A stretch of 64,000 nucleotides of DNA from Heyndrickxia sporothermodurans. Its GTDB lineage: Bacteria > Bacillota > Bacilli > Bacillales > Bacillaceae_C. Location of the stretch: the NCBI GenBank assembly GCA_016756695.1, contig CP066701.1, positions 2,810,001 through 2,874,000 of the forward strand, read 5' to 3'. The translations under genes were made by a program, and so were the position numbers. Below are positions 18,386 through 26,165 of the stretch, one piece after another. Each line of letters starts with the position of its first letter. The stretch's first letter is position 1. Under the pieces are notes generated by a model. That model ran no database searches and was not told the DNA's origin. It was given only the letters and a program-made list of their open reading frames with translations.

Positions 18386-19045
18386 ATGCGTTTAAGACAC
18401 AAACCGTGGGCGGCCGATAAATTAATGCAATACCCGCAATATGTGATACAAAACCCTGAACAGCATAAAGGTCAATGGAGTAAAGTTTTTGGAAATGATC
18501 ATCCACTTCACATTGAAGTAGGGACAGGAAAAGGGCAATTTATTGTTGGAATGGCAAAGGCAAATCCGGAGATAAATTATATAGGAATTGAACTGCAAAA
18601 TAGTGTAATTGTATCTGCTTTAGATCGAATCATTGAAGAAGAATTGCCAAATGTAAAGTTATTAAACGTAGATGGAGAGAAATTGCGAGAGTTTTTTGAA
18701 AAAGGGGATGTTAGCCGAGTTTATTTGAATTTTTCCGATCCTTGGCCAAAGAATCGCCATGAAAAGAGACGATTAACGTACAAAACGTTTTTAAAATTAT
18801 ATGAAGATGTATTGGTGGATGGCGGGGAAATCCATTTTAAAACAGATAACCAAGGTCTGTTTGAATATTCATTAACAAGCTTTTCAGAATATGGATTACT
18901 ACTTAAATATGTAAGTTTAGATTTACACAATAGTGATTATCCGGATAATATTATGACGGAATATGAAGAGAAATTTTCTGCAAGAGGTCAACGGATTTAT
19001 CGCTGTGAGGTAAAATATCCTACAAATAATCGAGAAGCTGAATAA
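18386..19045 (+). CDS. trmB: tRNA (guanine-N7-)-methyltransferase
   Basis: SAM-dependent enzyme of 219 residues making m7G at position 46 of tRNAs. The SAM-binding motif I is [12 protein letters not shown], motif II includes IGIELQNSV, and the family signature [15 protein letters not shown] carries the catalytic Asp. Length matches the usual 210-220. Start at 18386 follows a GAGGTG site. The terminal acidic/polar tail is short. Neighbours ytzH and ytmP match B. subtilis. Confidence 0.96.
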   Translation: MRLRHKPWAADKLMQYPQYVIQNPEQHKGQWSKVFGNDHPLHIEVGTGKGQFIVGMAKANPEINYIGIELQNSVIVSALDRIIEEELPNVKLLNVDGEKLREFFEKGDVSRVYLNFSDPWPKNRHEKRRLTYKTFLKLYEDVLVDGGEIHFKTDNQGLFEYSLTSFSEYGLLLKYVSLDLHNSDYPDNIMTEYEEKFSARGQRIYRCEVKYPTNNREAE

Positions 19046-19095
19046 AAGGGAAATATAAAACTTTTTGAGATTAATGTTCCTGAAAAAGTATCTGC

Positions 19096-19250
19096 TTTGT
19101 CTAGCTCCAGCGCCTATCGACTAGAAAACTTCAGGACTTTTCCCTACGATAAGTCAACATCGATTCGCCTTGCAGGCTCATCGTGTTTCCTTTATCTCAC
19201 TCAAAGTCCTTCCAGTTTTTACGTCGATGAGCGAGGCGCTTCCGCTTTTC
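19096..19250 (+). repeat. Bacillaceae intergenic repeat (CTAGCTCCAGCGCC type)
   Basis: A noncoding block begins GTCTAGCTCCAGCGCC and ends AGGCGCTTCCGCTTTTC, so the ends are partly complementary (AGCGCCT / AGGCGCT). The interior carries CTACGATAAGTCAACATCGA and CTCAAAGTCCTTCC. I recognise these words from a dispersed intergenic repeat common in Bacillus and Geobacillus chromosomes. It sits between trmB and ytnP and happens to be open in the ytnP frame, which would give a false 69-residue extension of that protein. Confidence 0.65.
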
Positions 19251-19303
19251 TTACTTCTAACGAATTATTCAAAATGTTACAATTAAAACGAGGAGGGATA
19301 AGC

Positions 19304-20143
19304 ATGGAGAAATTAACGGTTGGGGATTTAACAATTTGGTGGTTAAACGGAGGAGTAACGTTTATGGATGGCGGGGCTATGTTTGGCGTCGTACCAAAAC
19401 CATTGTGGTCAAAAAAATATCCGGTCAATGACAAAAACCAAATTGAATTACGGACAGATCCAATGTTTCTTCAATTGAATGGAAAAAATATATTAATCGA
19501 AGCCGGCATTGGAAAAGGAAAGCTTACGGAAAAACAAAAAAGAAATTATGGCGTTGTTGAGGAAACAGCTATTGAGGAATCATTACGGGAACTTGGTTTA
19601 ACAACTGCCGATATCGATATTATTTGTATGACACATTTACATTTTGATCATGCGTGTGGATTAACTATATGGGAAAATGATCAATTAATTCCGGTGTTTC
19701 CGAATGCAACGATCTATACTTCGCAAGTGGAATGGGATGAAATGAGAAATCCGAATATTCGATCACGAAATACATATTGGCCGGAAAACTGGGAGCCTAT
19801 TCAGCATCAGGTCAAAACATTTGAAAACATGATAATGATTGAAGATCGTATAAAAATGATTCATACAGGTGGTCATAGTGATGGACATTCGATCATTCAA
19901 ATCGAAAGTAATGGGGAAAAACTGATTCATATGGCGGATTTAATGCCAACCCATGCACATAAAAATCCATTGTGGGTTTTAGCATATGATGATTATCCAA
20001 TGACATCTATTTTTGCAAAGGAAAAATTCATTTCTGAAGCAATAAATGAAAACTCATGGTTTACTTTTTACCATGATGCGTTTTACCGTGCATTAAAATG
20101 GGATAAAGAAGGAAATATAATTGCAGAAGTAAAAAAGCAATAA
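19304..20143 (+). CDS. ytnP: metallo-beta-lactamase-fold lactonase YtnP
   Basis: Hydrolase of 279 residues with the metal-binding motif [10 protein letters not shown], downstream histidines in [10 protein letters not shown] and the bridging aspartate in [10 protein letters not shown]. subtilis YtnP is reported to hydrolyse N-acyl-homoserine lactones and to interfere with signalling in streptomycetes, so a lactonase role is likely. Start at 19304 is set by GAGGAGGGATAAGC immediately upstream; the frame continues upstream only through the intergenic repeat. No signal peptide is visible. Confidence 0.88.
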   Translation: MEKLTVGDLTIWWLNGGVTFMDGGAMFGVVPKPLWSKKYPVNDKNQIELRTDPMFLQLNGKNILIEAGIGKGKLTEKQKRNYGVVEETAIEESLRELGLTTADIDIICMTHLHFDHACGLTIWENDQLIPVFPNATIYTSQVEWDEMRNPNIRSRNTYWPENWEPIQHQVKTFENMIMIEDRIKMIHTGGHSDGHSIIQIESNGEKLIHMADLMPTHAHKNPLWVLAYDDYPMTSIFAKEKFISEAINENSWFTFYHDAFYRALKWDKEGNIIAEVKKQ

Positions 20144-20149
20144 TCCAAG

Positions 20150-20178
20150 AAAAAGGTTCCTTTCGAAGGAGCCTTTTT
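20150..20178. terminator. bidirectional terminator between ytnP and ytzB
   Basis: Stem AAAAAGGTTCCTT / AAGGAGCCTTTTT around a CG-containing loop, with T-runs usable on both strands, between two convergent genes. Confidence 0.8.
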
Positions 20179-20188
20179 CCATACAACT

Positions 20189-20503
20189 TTATTTTAATGG
20201 ATAAACATCTAAAATCGACCCGGTATAAGCATCAGCAATGAATTCGTATTGCTTTCTTTCGTTCCCAATCCGGCAAGTAATGCCGCCACGATAAATTTTC
20301 GTTTTAATAGGAAATTTCTCATAATCTTCCTTCATAATTTGAATCCAAGATCCTTCAACGGTCGTCTCTTCTTTAAAAGCCTTTTTCACTTTCGATAAAA
20401 CCGCATCACTTGAAATATAGGTTTTACTCTTTACTGCCTCATTAACTAAATATCCACTTACTGCACCAACAGCAATTCCCGTAACAAATGATTTCCACTT
20501 CAT
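20189..20503 (-). CDS. ytzB: small PepSY-domain protein
   Basis: A 104-residue protein with an N-terminal hydrophobic stretch (about residues 6-22) that could be a membrane anchor, followed by a PepSY-like domain: ISSDAVLSKVKKAFKEE, IYRGGITC and the terminal YEFIADAYTGSILDVYP pattern. PepSY domains are thought to bind or inhibit peptidases. The start at 20503 follows GGGAGGG by 8 bases; a TTG two codons upstream is weaker. B. subtilis ytzB is at the same place. Confidence 0.8.
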   Translation of the reverse strand: MKWKSFVTGIAVGAVSGYLVNEAVKSKTYISSDAVLSKVKKAFKEETTVEGSWIQIMKEDYEKFPIKTKIYRGGITCRIGNERKQYEFIADAYTGSILDVYPLK

Positions 20504-20619
20504 AAGCAATACCCTCCCATTTTTATTTAGTTTACCATATTCATTAGTGAAAAAAATTTATTTATCTTGTAAAAAGCTACCTTTTTTTCTTACAATGGAG
20601 AAAGGAAAGGATGGATTGA

Positions 20620-22503
20620 ATGAAAAAATTAAATGGTTTTTCCTTATACATATTAGCTGTACTATTATTATGGATTAAAACCCTCATTATTTACTTTTTT
20701 GAATTTGATTTAAGAACGGGCACAGTTTTAGATACATTGATATTATTGATAAATCCTATCGGTTCAATTGCGCTATTTCTTAGTATCGGTCTGTTTTTTG
20801 CAAAGAAAATGAGGAAAACAGCAATTTTTGTAATATATATACTCTTAACCGGTGTTTTATATGGAAATATTTTGTATTATCGTTTTTACATAGATTTTAT
20901 CACTGTTCCTGTATTATTCCAATTTCAAAATGTAGGAGGTTTGAGCCAAAGTACATTAGAACTAATCAATTGGACAGATCCCCTTCTTTTTGTAGATGTT
21001 GTCATATTAATTTGGTTATTAGTGAAAAGAACGGATATCGGTTTACCTTTATTAAAAAGAAGAAAACTACAAATTGTCGGTACAAGCTTCGTTTTAATAA
21101 CTGTAGTCATTGTTAGCGGGATTATTGAAAACCCCCGTATTTTGAAAAAGTCATATGATCGAGAAGCATTAGTAAAAACGCTTGGAAGCTATAATTACCA
21201 TATATATGATATCATCTTTAATTCAAAAATGTTTGTTCAGCAAGCGCTTGCAGATAGTGCTGATATAAAAGAAGTAAAGAACTATTTAAAGAGTCGGAAT
21301 AATCATGAAAATAGTCAATCTCCATTAAGCGGCAGTGGTAAAGGGAAAAATATTATTGTCATTTCATTGGAATCTACTCAGCAATTAGTAATTAATCGGA
21401 AAATAAATGGGGAGGAAATTACACCATTTTTAAATTCATTAATTAAAGATAGCTTATATTTTCCAAATGTATATCATCAAACTGCGCAAGGAAAAACGTC
21501 TGATGCTGAGTTTATGATTGATAACGGTTTATATCCTTTATCGGGGGGATCTGTGTTTGTAAGACGACCGCGAAATGAGTTTTATTCATTACCACAGATT
21601 TTGCAAGAGAAGGGCTATTATAGTGCCGTTTTTCATAGTAATGATGAAACATTTTGGAATCGTGAAAATATGTATCACTCACTTGGATATAATAAGTTCT
21701 TTTCTAAAACTTCATACCATGTAAATGAGGAGAACAGTGTTAACTATGGTCTAAAAGATATCCCATTTTTTAAACAGTCCATTCCATTATTAGAAAAGTT
21801 GCCTCAGCCTTTTTATGCAAAGTTTTTGACGTTAACAAATCATTTTCCATTTTTGTTAAACGAAGAAGATCAATATTTGAATGACGAGGAAGAAAACCCT
21901 GATTTAGTTCATCGCTATTTTCGGACAGTTAGGTATGAAGATGAAGCCATCAAAACTTTTATAAATGGGCTTAAAAAAAGTGGTCTTTATGATCAGTCGG
22001 TTATTGTCTTATACGGAGATCACTACGGGATTTCGAAGAGTTATCACAAACAATTAGAACCTGTTCTTGGAAAAGAAATTACACCCAATGAGCAAGTAGA
22101 ACTTCAAAAAGTTCCATTGATTATTCATATCCCAGGACAAAAGGCGCAAGAAATTAAGTCGATTGGCGGTCAAACAGATATTAGACAAACGATTTTAGAT
22201 ATATTAGGTGTCAGGCCGCAGAAAAATGTCATTGATTTCGGTCAAAGCTTAATTTCTAACAAGGAAAAGGATTTTGTAATCTTTCGTGATGGAACGTTTG
22301 TAACGAATAAATACACATATACTGAAAATACATGCTTTAACAAAAGATCAGGCAAAAAAGTAAAAATGAACAAATGCACACCTTATTTTGACCGTGTTCA
22401 AAATGAACTAAACCTATCGGACAATGTCATCTTCGGAGACTTATTGCGTTTTAAAGATGAAGATAGAAAGTATAATAAAAAAGACGAACAATCAGAAAAC
22501 TAG
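20620..22503 (+). CDS. LtaS-type lipoteichoic acid synthase/primase family protein
   Basis: Membrane-anchored phosphoglycerol transferase of 627 residues. Five hydrophobic segments fill about residues 8-175, followed by a long extracellular sulfatase-fold domain. Hallmarks: VISLESTQ (metal Glu), HQTAQGKTSDAEF with the catalytic threonine near 292, VFHSNDETFWNR, LTNHFPF and LYGDHYGI (metal Asp/His). It should polymerise or prime polyglycerol phosphate from phosphatidylglycerol. Bacillus genomes carry several paralogues (LtaS, YfnI, YqgS, YvgJ); which one this is cannot be decided here. No such gene lies between ytzB and ytoP in B. subtilis as I remember that locus. The lysine-rich tail is typical of an exposed terminus. 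Confidence 0.88.
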   Translation: MKKLNGFSLYILAVLLLWIKTLIIYFFEFDLRTGTVLDTLILLINPIGSIALFLSIGLFFAKKMRKTAIFVIYILLTGVLYGNILYYRFYIDFITVPVLFQFQNVGGLSQSTLELINWTDPLLFVDVVILIWLLVKRTDIGLPLLKRRKLQIVGTSFVLITVVIVSGIIENPRILKKSYDREALVKTLGSYNYHIYDIIFNSKMFVQQALADSADIKEVKNYLKSRNNHENSQSPLSGSGKGKNIIVISLESTQQLVINRKINGEEITPFLNSLIKDSLYFPNVYHQTAQGKTSDAEFMIDNGLYPLSGGSVFVRRPRNEFYSLPQILQEKGYYSAVFHSNDETFWNRENMYHSLGYNKFFSKTSYHVNEENSVNYGLKDIPFFKQSIPLLEKLPQPFYAKFLTLTNHFPFLLNEEDQYLNDEEENPDLVHRYFRTVRYEDEAIKTFINGLKKSGLYDQSVIVLYGDHYGISKSYHKQLEPVLGKEITPNEQVELQKVPLIIHIPGQKAQEIKSIGGQTDIRQTILDILGVRPQKNVIDFGQSLISNKEKDFVIFRDGTFVTNKYTYTENTCFNKRSGKKVKMNKCTPYFDRVQNELNLSDNVIFGDLLRFKDEDRKYNKKDEQSEN

Positions 22504-22566
22504 AAAGGCGTATGAAAGTTCTGTAAAATAAAAGCGTGAAAAAAATAATTTTTAAGGGGAATGCAG

Positions 22567-23637
22567 ATGGAACGCGAAACACTAGAATTATTTAAAACCT
22601 TAACTGAATTACCCGGAGCGTCGGGAAACGAGCATGCAGTCAGAAACTTTATGAGATCTGAATTAGAAAAATATGCTGATGAAGTAGTCCAAGATCGTCT
22701 TGGAGGCATCTTTGGTGTTAAACGCGGAAAAACGGATGGTCCGACTATTATGGTAGCTGGACATATGGATGAAGTAGGATTCATGGTAACATCGGTAACA
22801 GAAAACGGGATGATTCGCTTTCAAACATTAGGTGGATGGTGGAGTCAAGTTCTATTGGCACAAAGAGTTGAAATCATCACAGATAATGGACCTGTTATTG
22901 GTGTAATTGGATCCGTTCCACCTCATTTATTAAGTGATAATCAACGTAATAAACCAATGGATATAAAAAATATGTTAATTGATATTGGTGCTGATAATCG
23001 TGAAGATGTAAAGCGTATTGGTGTTAAACCAGGCCAGCAAATTGTTCCAATTTGCCCATTTACACCGATGGCTAATGACAAGAAAATATTGGCTAAAGCG
23101 TGGGACAATCGTTATGGCTGCGGACTTTCAATCGAGTTGTTAAAAGAACTGCAGGGTGAAGATATTCCAAGCATCCTCTATTCAGGCGCCAATGTACAAG
23201 AAGAAGTTGGTTTGCGCGGTGCACAAGCATCTGCGAATATGATTAAACCTGATTTATTCTTTGCTTTAGATGCAAGCCCGGCAAATGACATGTCAGGGGA
23301 CAAAAATGAGTTTGGCCAACTAGGAAAAGGGGCATTGCTGCGCATTATGGATAAATCAATGATCACACATAAAGGAATGCGTGAATTGATTTTAGATACA
23401 GCAGAAAGCAATAATATCCCTTATCAATATTTCGTTTCCCAAGGCGGAACGGATGCAGGACGAGTACATACATCCAATGAAGGCATCCCTAGTGCAGTAG
23501 TTGGTATTTGTTCGAGATACATTCATACCCATGCTTCAATCATTCATGTTGATGATTATGCAGCAGCGAAGGCATTATTAGTAAAATTAATTAAAACATG
23601 TGACCAATCGACAGTTAATACTATTCTTGCAAAATAG
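22567..23637 (+). CDS. ytoP: M42-family aminopeptidase YtoP
   Basis: Cytoplasmic metallo-aminopeptidase of about 356 residues, probably forming the large tetrahedral dodecamers typical of M42. Metal ligands and catalytic residues visible: [32 protein letters not shown] (catalytic Glu pair), [11 protein letters not shown] and the final [10 protein letters not shown] histidine. The start at 22567 has AAGGGGA six bases upstream; the ATG at 22561 is too close. The family is often annotated as glutamyl aminopeptidase or endoglucanase; the peptidase function is well supported. Confidence 0.92.
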   Translation: MERETLELFKTLTELPGASGNEHAVRNFMRSELEKYADEVVQDRLGGIFGVKRGKTDGPTIMVAGHMDEVGFMVTSVTENGMIRFQTLGGWWSQVLLAQRVEIITDNGPVIGVIGSVPPHLLSDNQRNKPMDIKNMLIDIGADNREDVKRIGVKPGQQIVPICPFTPMANDKKILAKAWDNRYGCGLSIELLKELQGEDIPSILYSGANVQEEVGLRGAQASANMIKPDLFFALDASPANDMSGDKNEFGQLGKGALLRIMDKSMITHKGMRELILDTAESNNIPYQYFVSQGGTDAGRVHTSNEGIPSAVVGICSRYIHTHASIIHVDDYAAAKALLVKLIKTCDQSTVNTILAK

Positions 23638-23678
23638 GGGGGCGATGGCCTCCCTTTCGTTAAAAAGGGGATTGAAAC

Positions 23679-24186
23679 ATGAAAATTGCAGTAGGATCTA
23701 CTAACCCTGCGAAGATAAAAGCAGTAGAAACAGGATTTAAGCTAAGAGAAATAAACGTATCAGTTATCCCACTTAAAGTACCATCAGATGTTAGTGAACA
23801 GCCTTTCTCAGATGAAGAAACAATTAAAGGTGCTATAAACAGAGCGGAGAATTGTTTAAAAGGATTAGATGTACAAATTGGCATTGGACTTGAGGGTGGA
23901 GTGACTGAAACTCCATTTGGCTTATGTGTTTGTAATTGGGGAGCTCTTATAGAAAAAGGCCAGCCACCGAGGAGGTGCACGGTTTCTATTGCCTGAAGAG
24001 ATTGCGGTAAGGCTGCGAAACGGAGAAGAGTTAGGGCCGGTCATGGATGACTTTTCACAAAAGAAAAATGTTCGAAAAAAAGAAGGAGCTATTGGCATTT
24101 TTACAAACGGAAATGTTACAAGAGATGAAATGTTTTTGCACGTTATGAAAATATTAATTGGTCAATATGAATACGGAAAGATTTAA
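23679..24186 (+). pseudogene. DUF84 inosine/xanthosine triphosphatase, frameshifted
   Basis: The N-terminal frame (23679-23996) begins KIAVGSTNPAKIKAVE and includes GIGLEGGV, which are diagnostic for the DUF84/YjjX house-cleaning NTPases that hydrolyse ITP and XTP. The frame breaks at about 23968-23975: after GQPP the sequence continues in another frame as GGARFLLPEEIAVRL, then GPVMDDF, to a stop at 24186. Family members usually have two or three extra residues before GGAR (often ending in A), so a short deletion of a few bases is the simplest cause. About 168 residues when joined. Could be a true pseudogene or a consensus error. A 33-base gap links it to ytpP. Confidence 0.8.
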
Positions 24187-24219
24187 GTTAAGTTATTGTC
24201 AGTGGAAAGGATGATACAT

Positions 24220-24531
24220 GTGAATAAATTAACCTCGATTGAAGAATTTCAACAATTAAAAAGCAATGGGAAACATATTTTTATGTTTTCGGCAGATTGG
24301 TGTCCTGATTGTCGTGTGATTGAACCAGTTTTACCGGAAATAGAGGATAAGTTTAAGGAATTTACCTTTATTTATGTTGACCGAGACCAATTTATTGATT
24401 TATGTGCCGATCTTGGGATTTTTGGCATACCAAGCTTTGTTGCCTTCGCAGATGGGAAGGAACTTGGGAGGTTTGTAAGTAAGGATCGAAAAACAAAAGA
24501 AGAAATTGAAAACTTTATAAAAGGGCTATAA
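24220..24531 (+). CDS. ytpP: thioredoxin-like protein YtpP
   Basis: A 103-residue cytoplasmic thioredoxin-fold protein with active site WCPDC (about residues 27-31) rather than the WCGPC of classical thioredoxin, and the cis-proline segment FGIPSFVAF. Probably a thiol-disulfide reductase or bacillithiol-related redoxin; the partner is unknown. A GTG start at 24220 is preferred because AAAGG lies nine bases upstream; an in-frame ATG at 24211 is too close. It precedes ytpQ as in B. subtilis, and a terminator follows. Confidence 0.85.
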   Translation: MNKLTSIEEFQQLKSNGKHIFMFSADWCPDCRVIEPVLPEIEDKFKEFTFIYVDRDQFIDLCADLGIFGIPSFVAFADGKELGRFVSKDRKTKEEIENFIKGL

Positions 24532-24560
24532 TCCTTCATCTTTGTGATGGAGGTTTTTTT
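24531..24560 (+). terminator. Rho-independent terminator of ytpP
   Basis: Stem CCTTCATC / GATGGAGG with a four-base loop, followed by seven T. Confidence 0.82.
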
Positions 24561-24605
24561 CATGTAATATAGTTACAGGCAATCCAACAAAAGGCGGGGA
24601 ACCAA

Positions 24606-25406
24606 ATGAAAATGGATACAATGAAAATGAAACGGGAACTGGAAAATAGACTCCGATCCGAAAAAAGAAGCTTGAAATATGATCGTGATAAAGAAACACT
24701 TAGAATAGAAAATGTGGAAACAGGTAAGGGAATAAATGTCTCATTACCTAATATCGTCTCTAAATGGCACGAAAAGAAAGAATCAGCAATCGATGAGGTA
24801 GTTTATTATGTTGAAGAAGCACTGGATGTTATGGGTGTACAACAATCAATGAGTGGCAAGGAAAATCTAATATTCCCAGTGATCCGATCCACTTCTTTTC
24901 CAATCGAATCTTCAGATGGAATTCCATTTTTTACAGAGAATCATACGGCGGAAACACGCATTTTCTATGCACTCGATTTAGGGAGTACATATCGTTTAAT
25001 TGATGAAGTGATGCTGGAAAAGGAACAATGGGATAAAGAAGAAATTAAGCAAATGGCTCGATTCAATCTTCGCTCTCTTTCAACGGAAACAAAAGAAGAT
25101 ACTGTTGCGGGAAATAAATTTTATTTTTTAAATACGAATGATGGATATGATGCAAGTAGAATATTAAATGATAAATTTTTAAAGGAGATGTCTCTAAGAA
25201 TAACGGGCGATATGACAGTCTCTGTTCCACATCAAGATGTACTTATCATCGGAGATATTCAAAATGAAACAGGCTACGATGTCCTGGCACAAATGACAAT
25301 GAGCTTTTTTACTAATGGTCATGTTCCGATAACAGCCCTTTCATTCATCTATGAGGATGGTCAATTTGAACCGATTTTTATTATGGGGAAAAATAGAAAA
25401 CAATAA
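24606..25406 (+). CDS. ytpQ: DUF1444 family protein YtpQ
   Basis: Cytoplasmic protein of 266 residues, no signal peptide or membrane segment. It fits the DUF1444 family, which is conserved in Bacillus and Staphylococcus, by length, by position after ytpP and by stretches such as [20 protein letters not shown] and [14 protein letters not shown]. It has no known biochemical activity. The N-terminal 40 residues are highly charged. A GGCGGGG ribosome-binding region lies upstream of the ATG. Confidence 0.82.
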   Translation: MKMDTMKMKRELENRLRSEKRSLKYDRDKETLRIENVETGKGINVSLPNIVSKWHEKKESAIDEVVYYVEEALDVMGVQQSMSGKENLIFPVIRSTSFPIESSDGIPFFTENHTAETRIFYALDLGSTYRLIDEVMLEKEQWDKEEIKQMARFNLRSLSTETKEDTVAGNKFYFLNTNDGYDASRILNDKFLKEMSLRITGDMTVSVPHQDVLIIGDIQNETGYDVLAQMTMSFFTNGHVPITALSFIYEDGQFEPIFIMGKNRKQ

Positions 25407-25438
25407 AAGGTCAGCTTCCATGAAAGCTGACCTTTTAA
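25404..25438. terminator. bidirectional terminator after ytpQ
   Basis: Perfect 13-bp stem AAAAGGTCAGCTT / AAGCTGACCTTTT, between convergent genes. Confidence 0.88.
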
Positions 25439-25445
25439 TAATTAT

Positions 25446-25936
25446 TTATCTAGCATTAGGGAATATTCTTTGAACTGTTTGGTTGAATTGATCGAACAGT
25501 CCACTAATAGGATGGCCATTACGGAGTTCATTTCCGTAGTCAGTCATTCTATCGTAGAAATCCGGGTTAACCGAAACATAGACACATAGACATTATCGAT
25601 ATCTTTGTCGGCTTTTCGAACTTCTTTAGCAATTTTATTTTCGACTGTTTTTGATAATTCATTACGTGAGCGATCGGTTAACATAACTGCTACATATGCA
25701 TTATTATCAGTTACGATAACATTTGCACGATCCACTTCTTTTAATTTTGCAACCCTGTCAGCAGCTTCATCGGCAACTCTCATTTTATTGTTGACGTTAA
25801 CGTTACGATCGTCATTGTTATAGCGGACAGGGCTCACATAGTTTCGTTTCGTTCCATTGTTATCATTATTTGTACCACATCCCATTAATAACCCTGAAAC
25901 AACACCTACACAAATTATCGTTTTTGCTATTTTCAA
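25446..25936 (-). pseudogene. YhcN/YlaJ-family sporulation lipoprotein, frameshifted by 8-bp duplication
   Basis: The TTG start at 25936 follows AAAGGAGGAG. The N terminus is a lipoprotein signal with lipobox LLMGC, then an Asn-rich linker and the YhcN/YlaJ domain (ADEAADRVAKLKEVDRANVIV, then NAYVAVML). Members of this family are spore-associated lipoproteins. The frame is lost after NVYVS because GTCTATGT occurs twice in tandem (25576-25591); with one copy the protein continues VSVNPDFYDRM and ends QTVQRIFPNAR at 25446, the expected family ending. As written, translation ends at 25544 after a garbled 13-residue tail. About 160 residues if restored. Confidence 0.85.
25576..25591 (-). repeat. 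8-bp tandem duplication causing a frameshift
   Basis: On the coding strand GTCTATGT is present twice head-to-tail. Removing one unit restores the downstream reading frame of the YhcN/YlaJ-type lipoprotein exactly. Confidence 0.9.
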
Positions 25937-26165
25937 GTTTGACTCCTCCTTTTTTTTAAAGTCATTACTAATTTTCCATGCGCGAGAAATTTTATGCTGA
26001 CTAAATTAAGGATATTTGTCCAATTCGTAATGTAAATATCATCTAAAAATCCTCGAAAAAAAATATTTTACTTGTATAATGAAAGAAGCAGTTCTTTTAA
26101 ATACGCTTTGTAATTAGAGAATTGCACCCTAATTTATTTTTTATTAATGAAAGAGTGATTTAATA

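Noticed and set aside
19097-19303. 69-codon N-terminal extension of ytnP
   Set aside because: It translates the dispersed intergenic repeat; a strong ribosome-binding site precedes the internal ATG at 19304.
23660-23980. 106-codon frame antisense to the DUF84 gene
   Set aside because: Shadow of the real coding strand; no family features.
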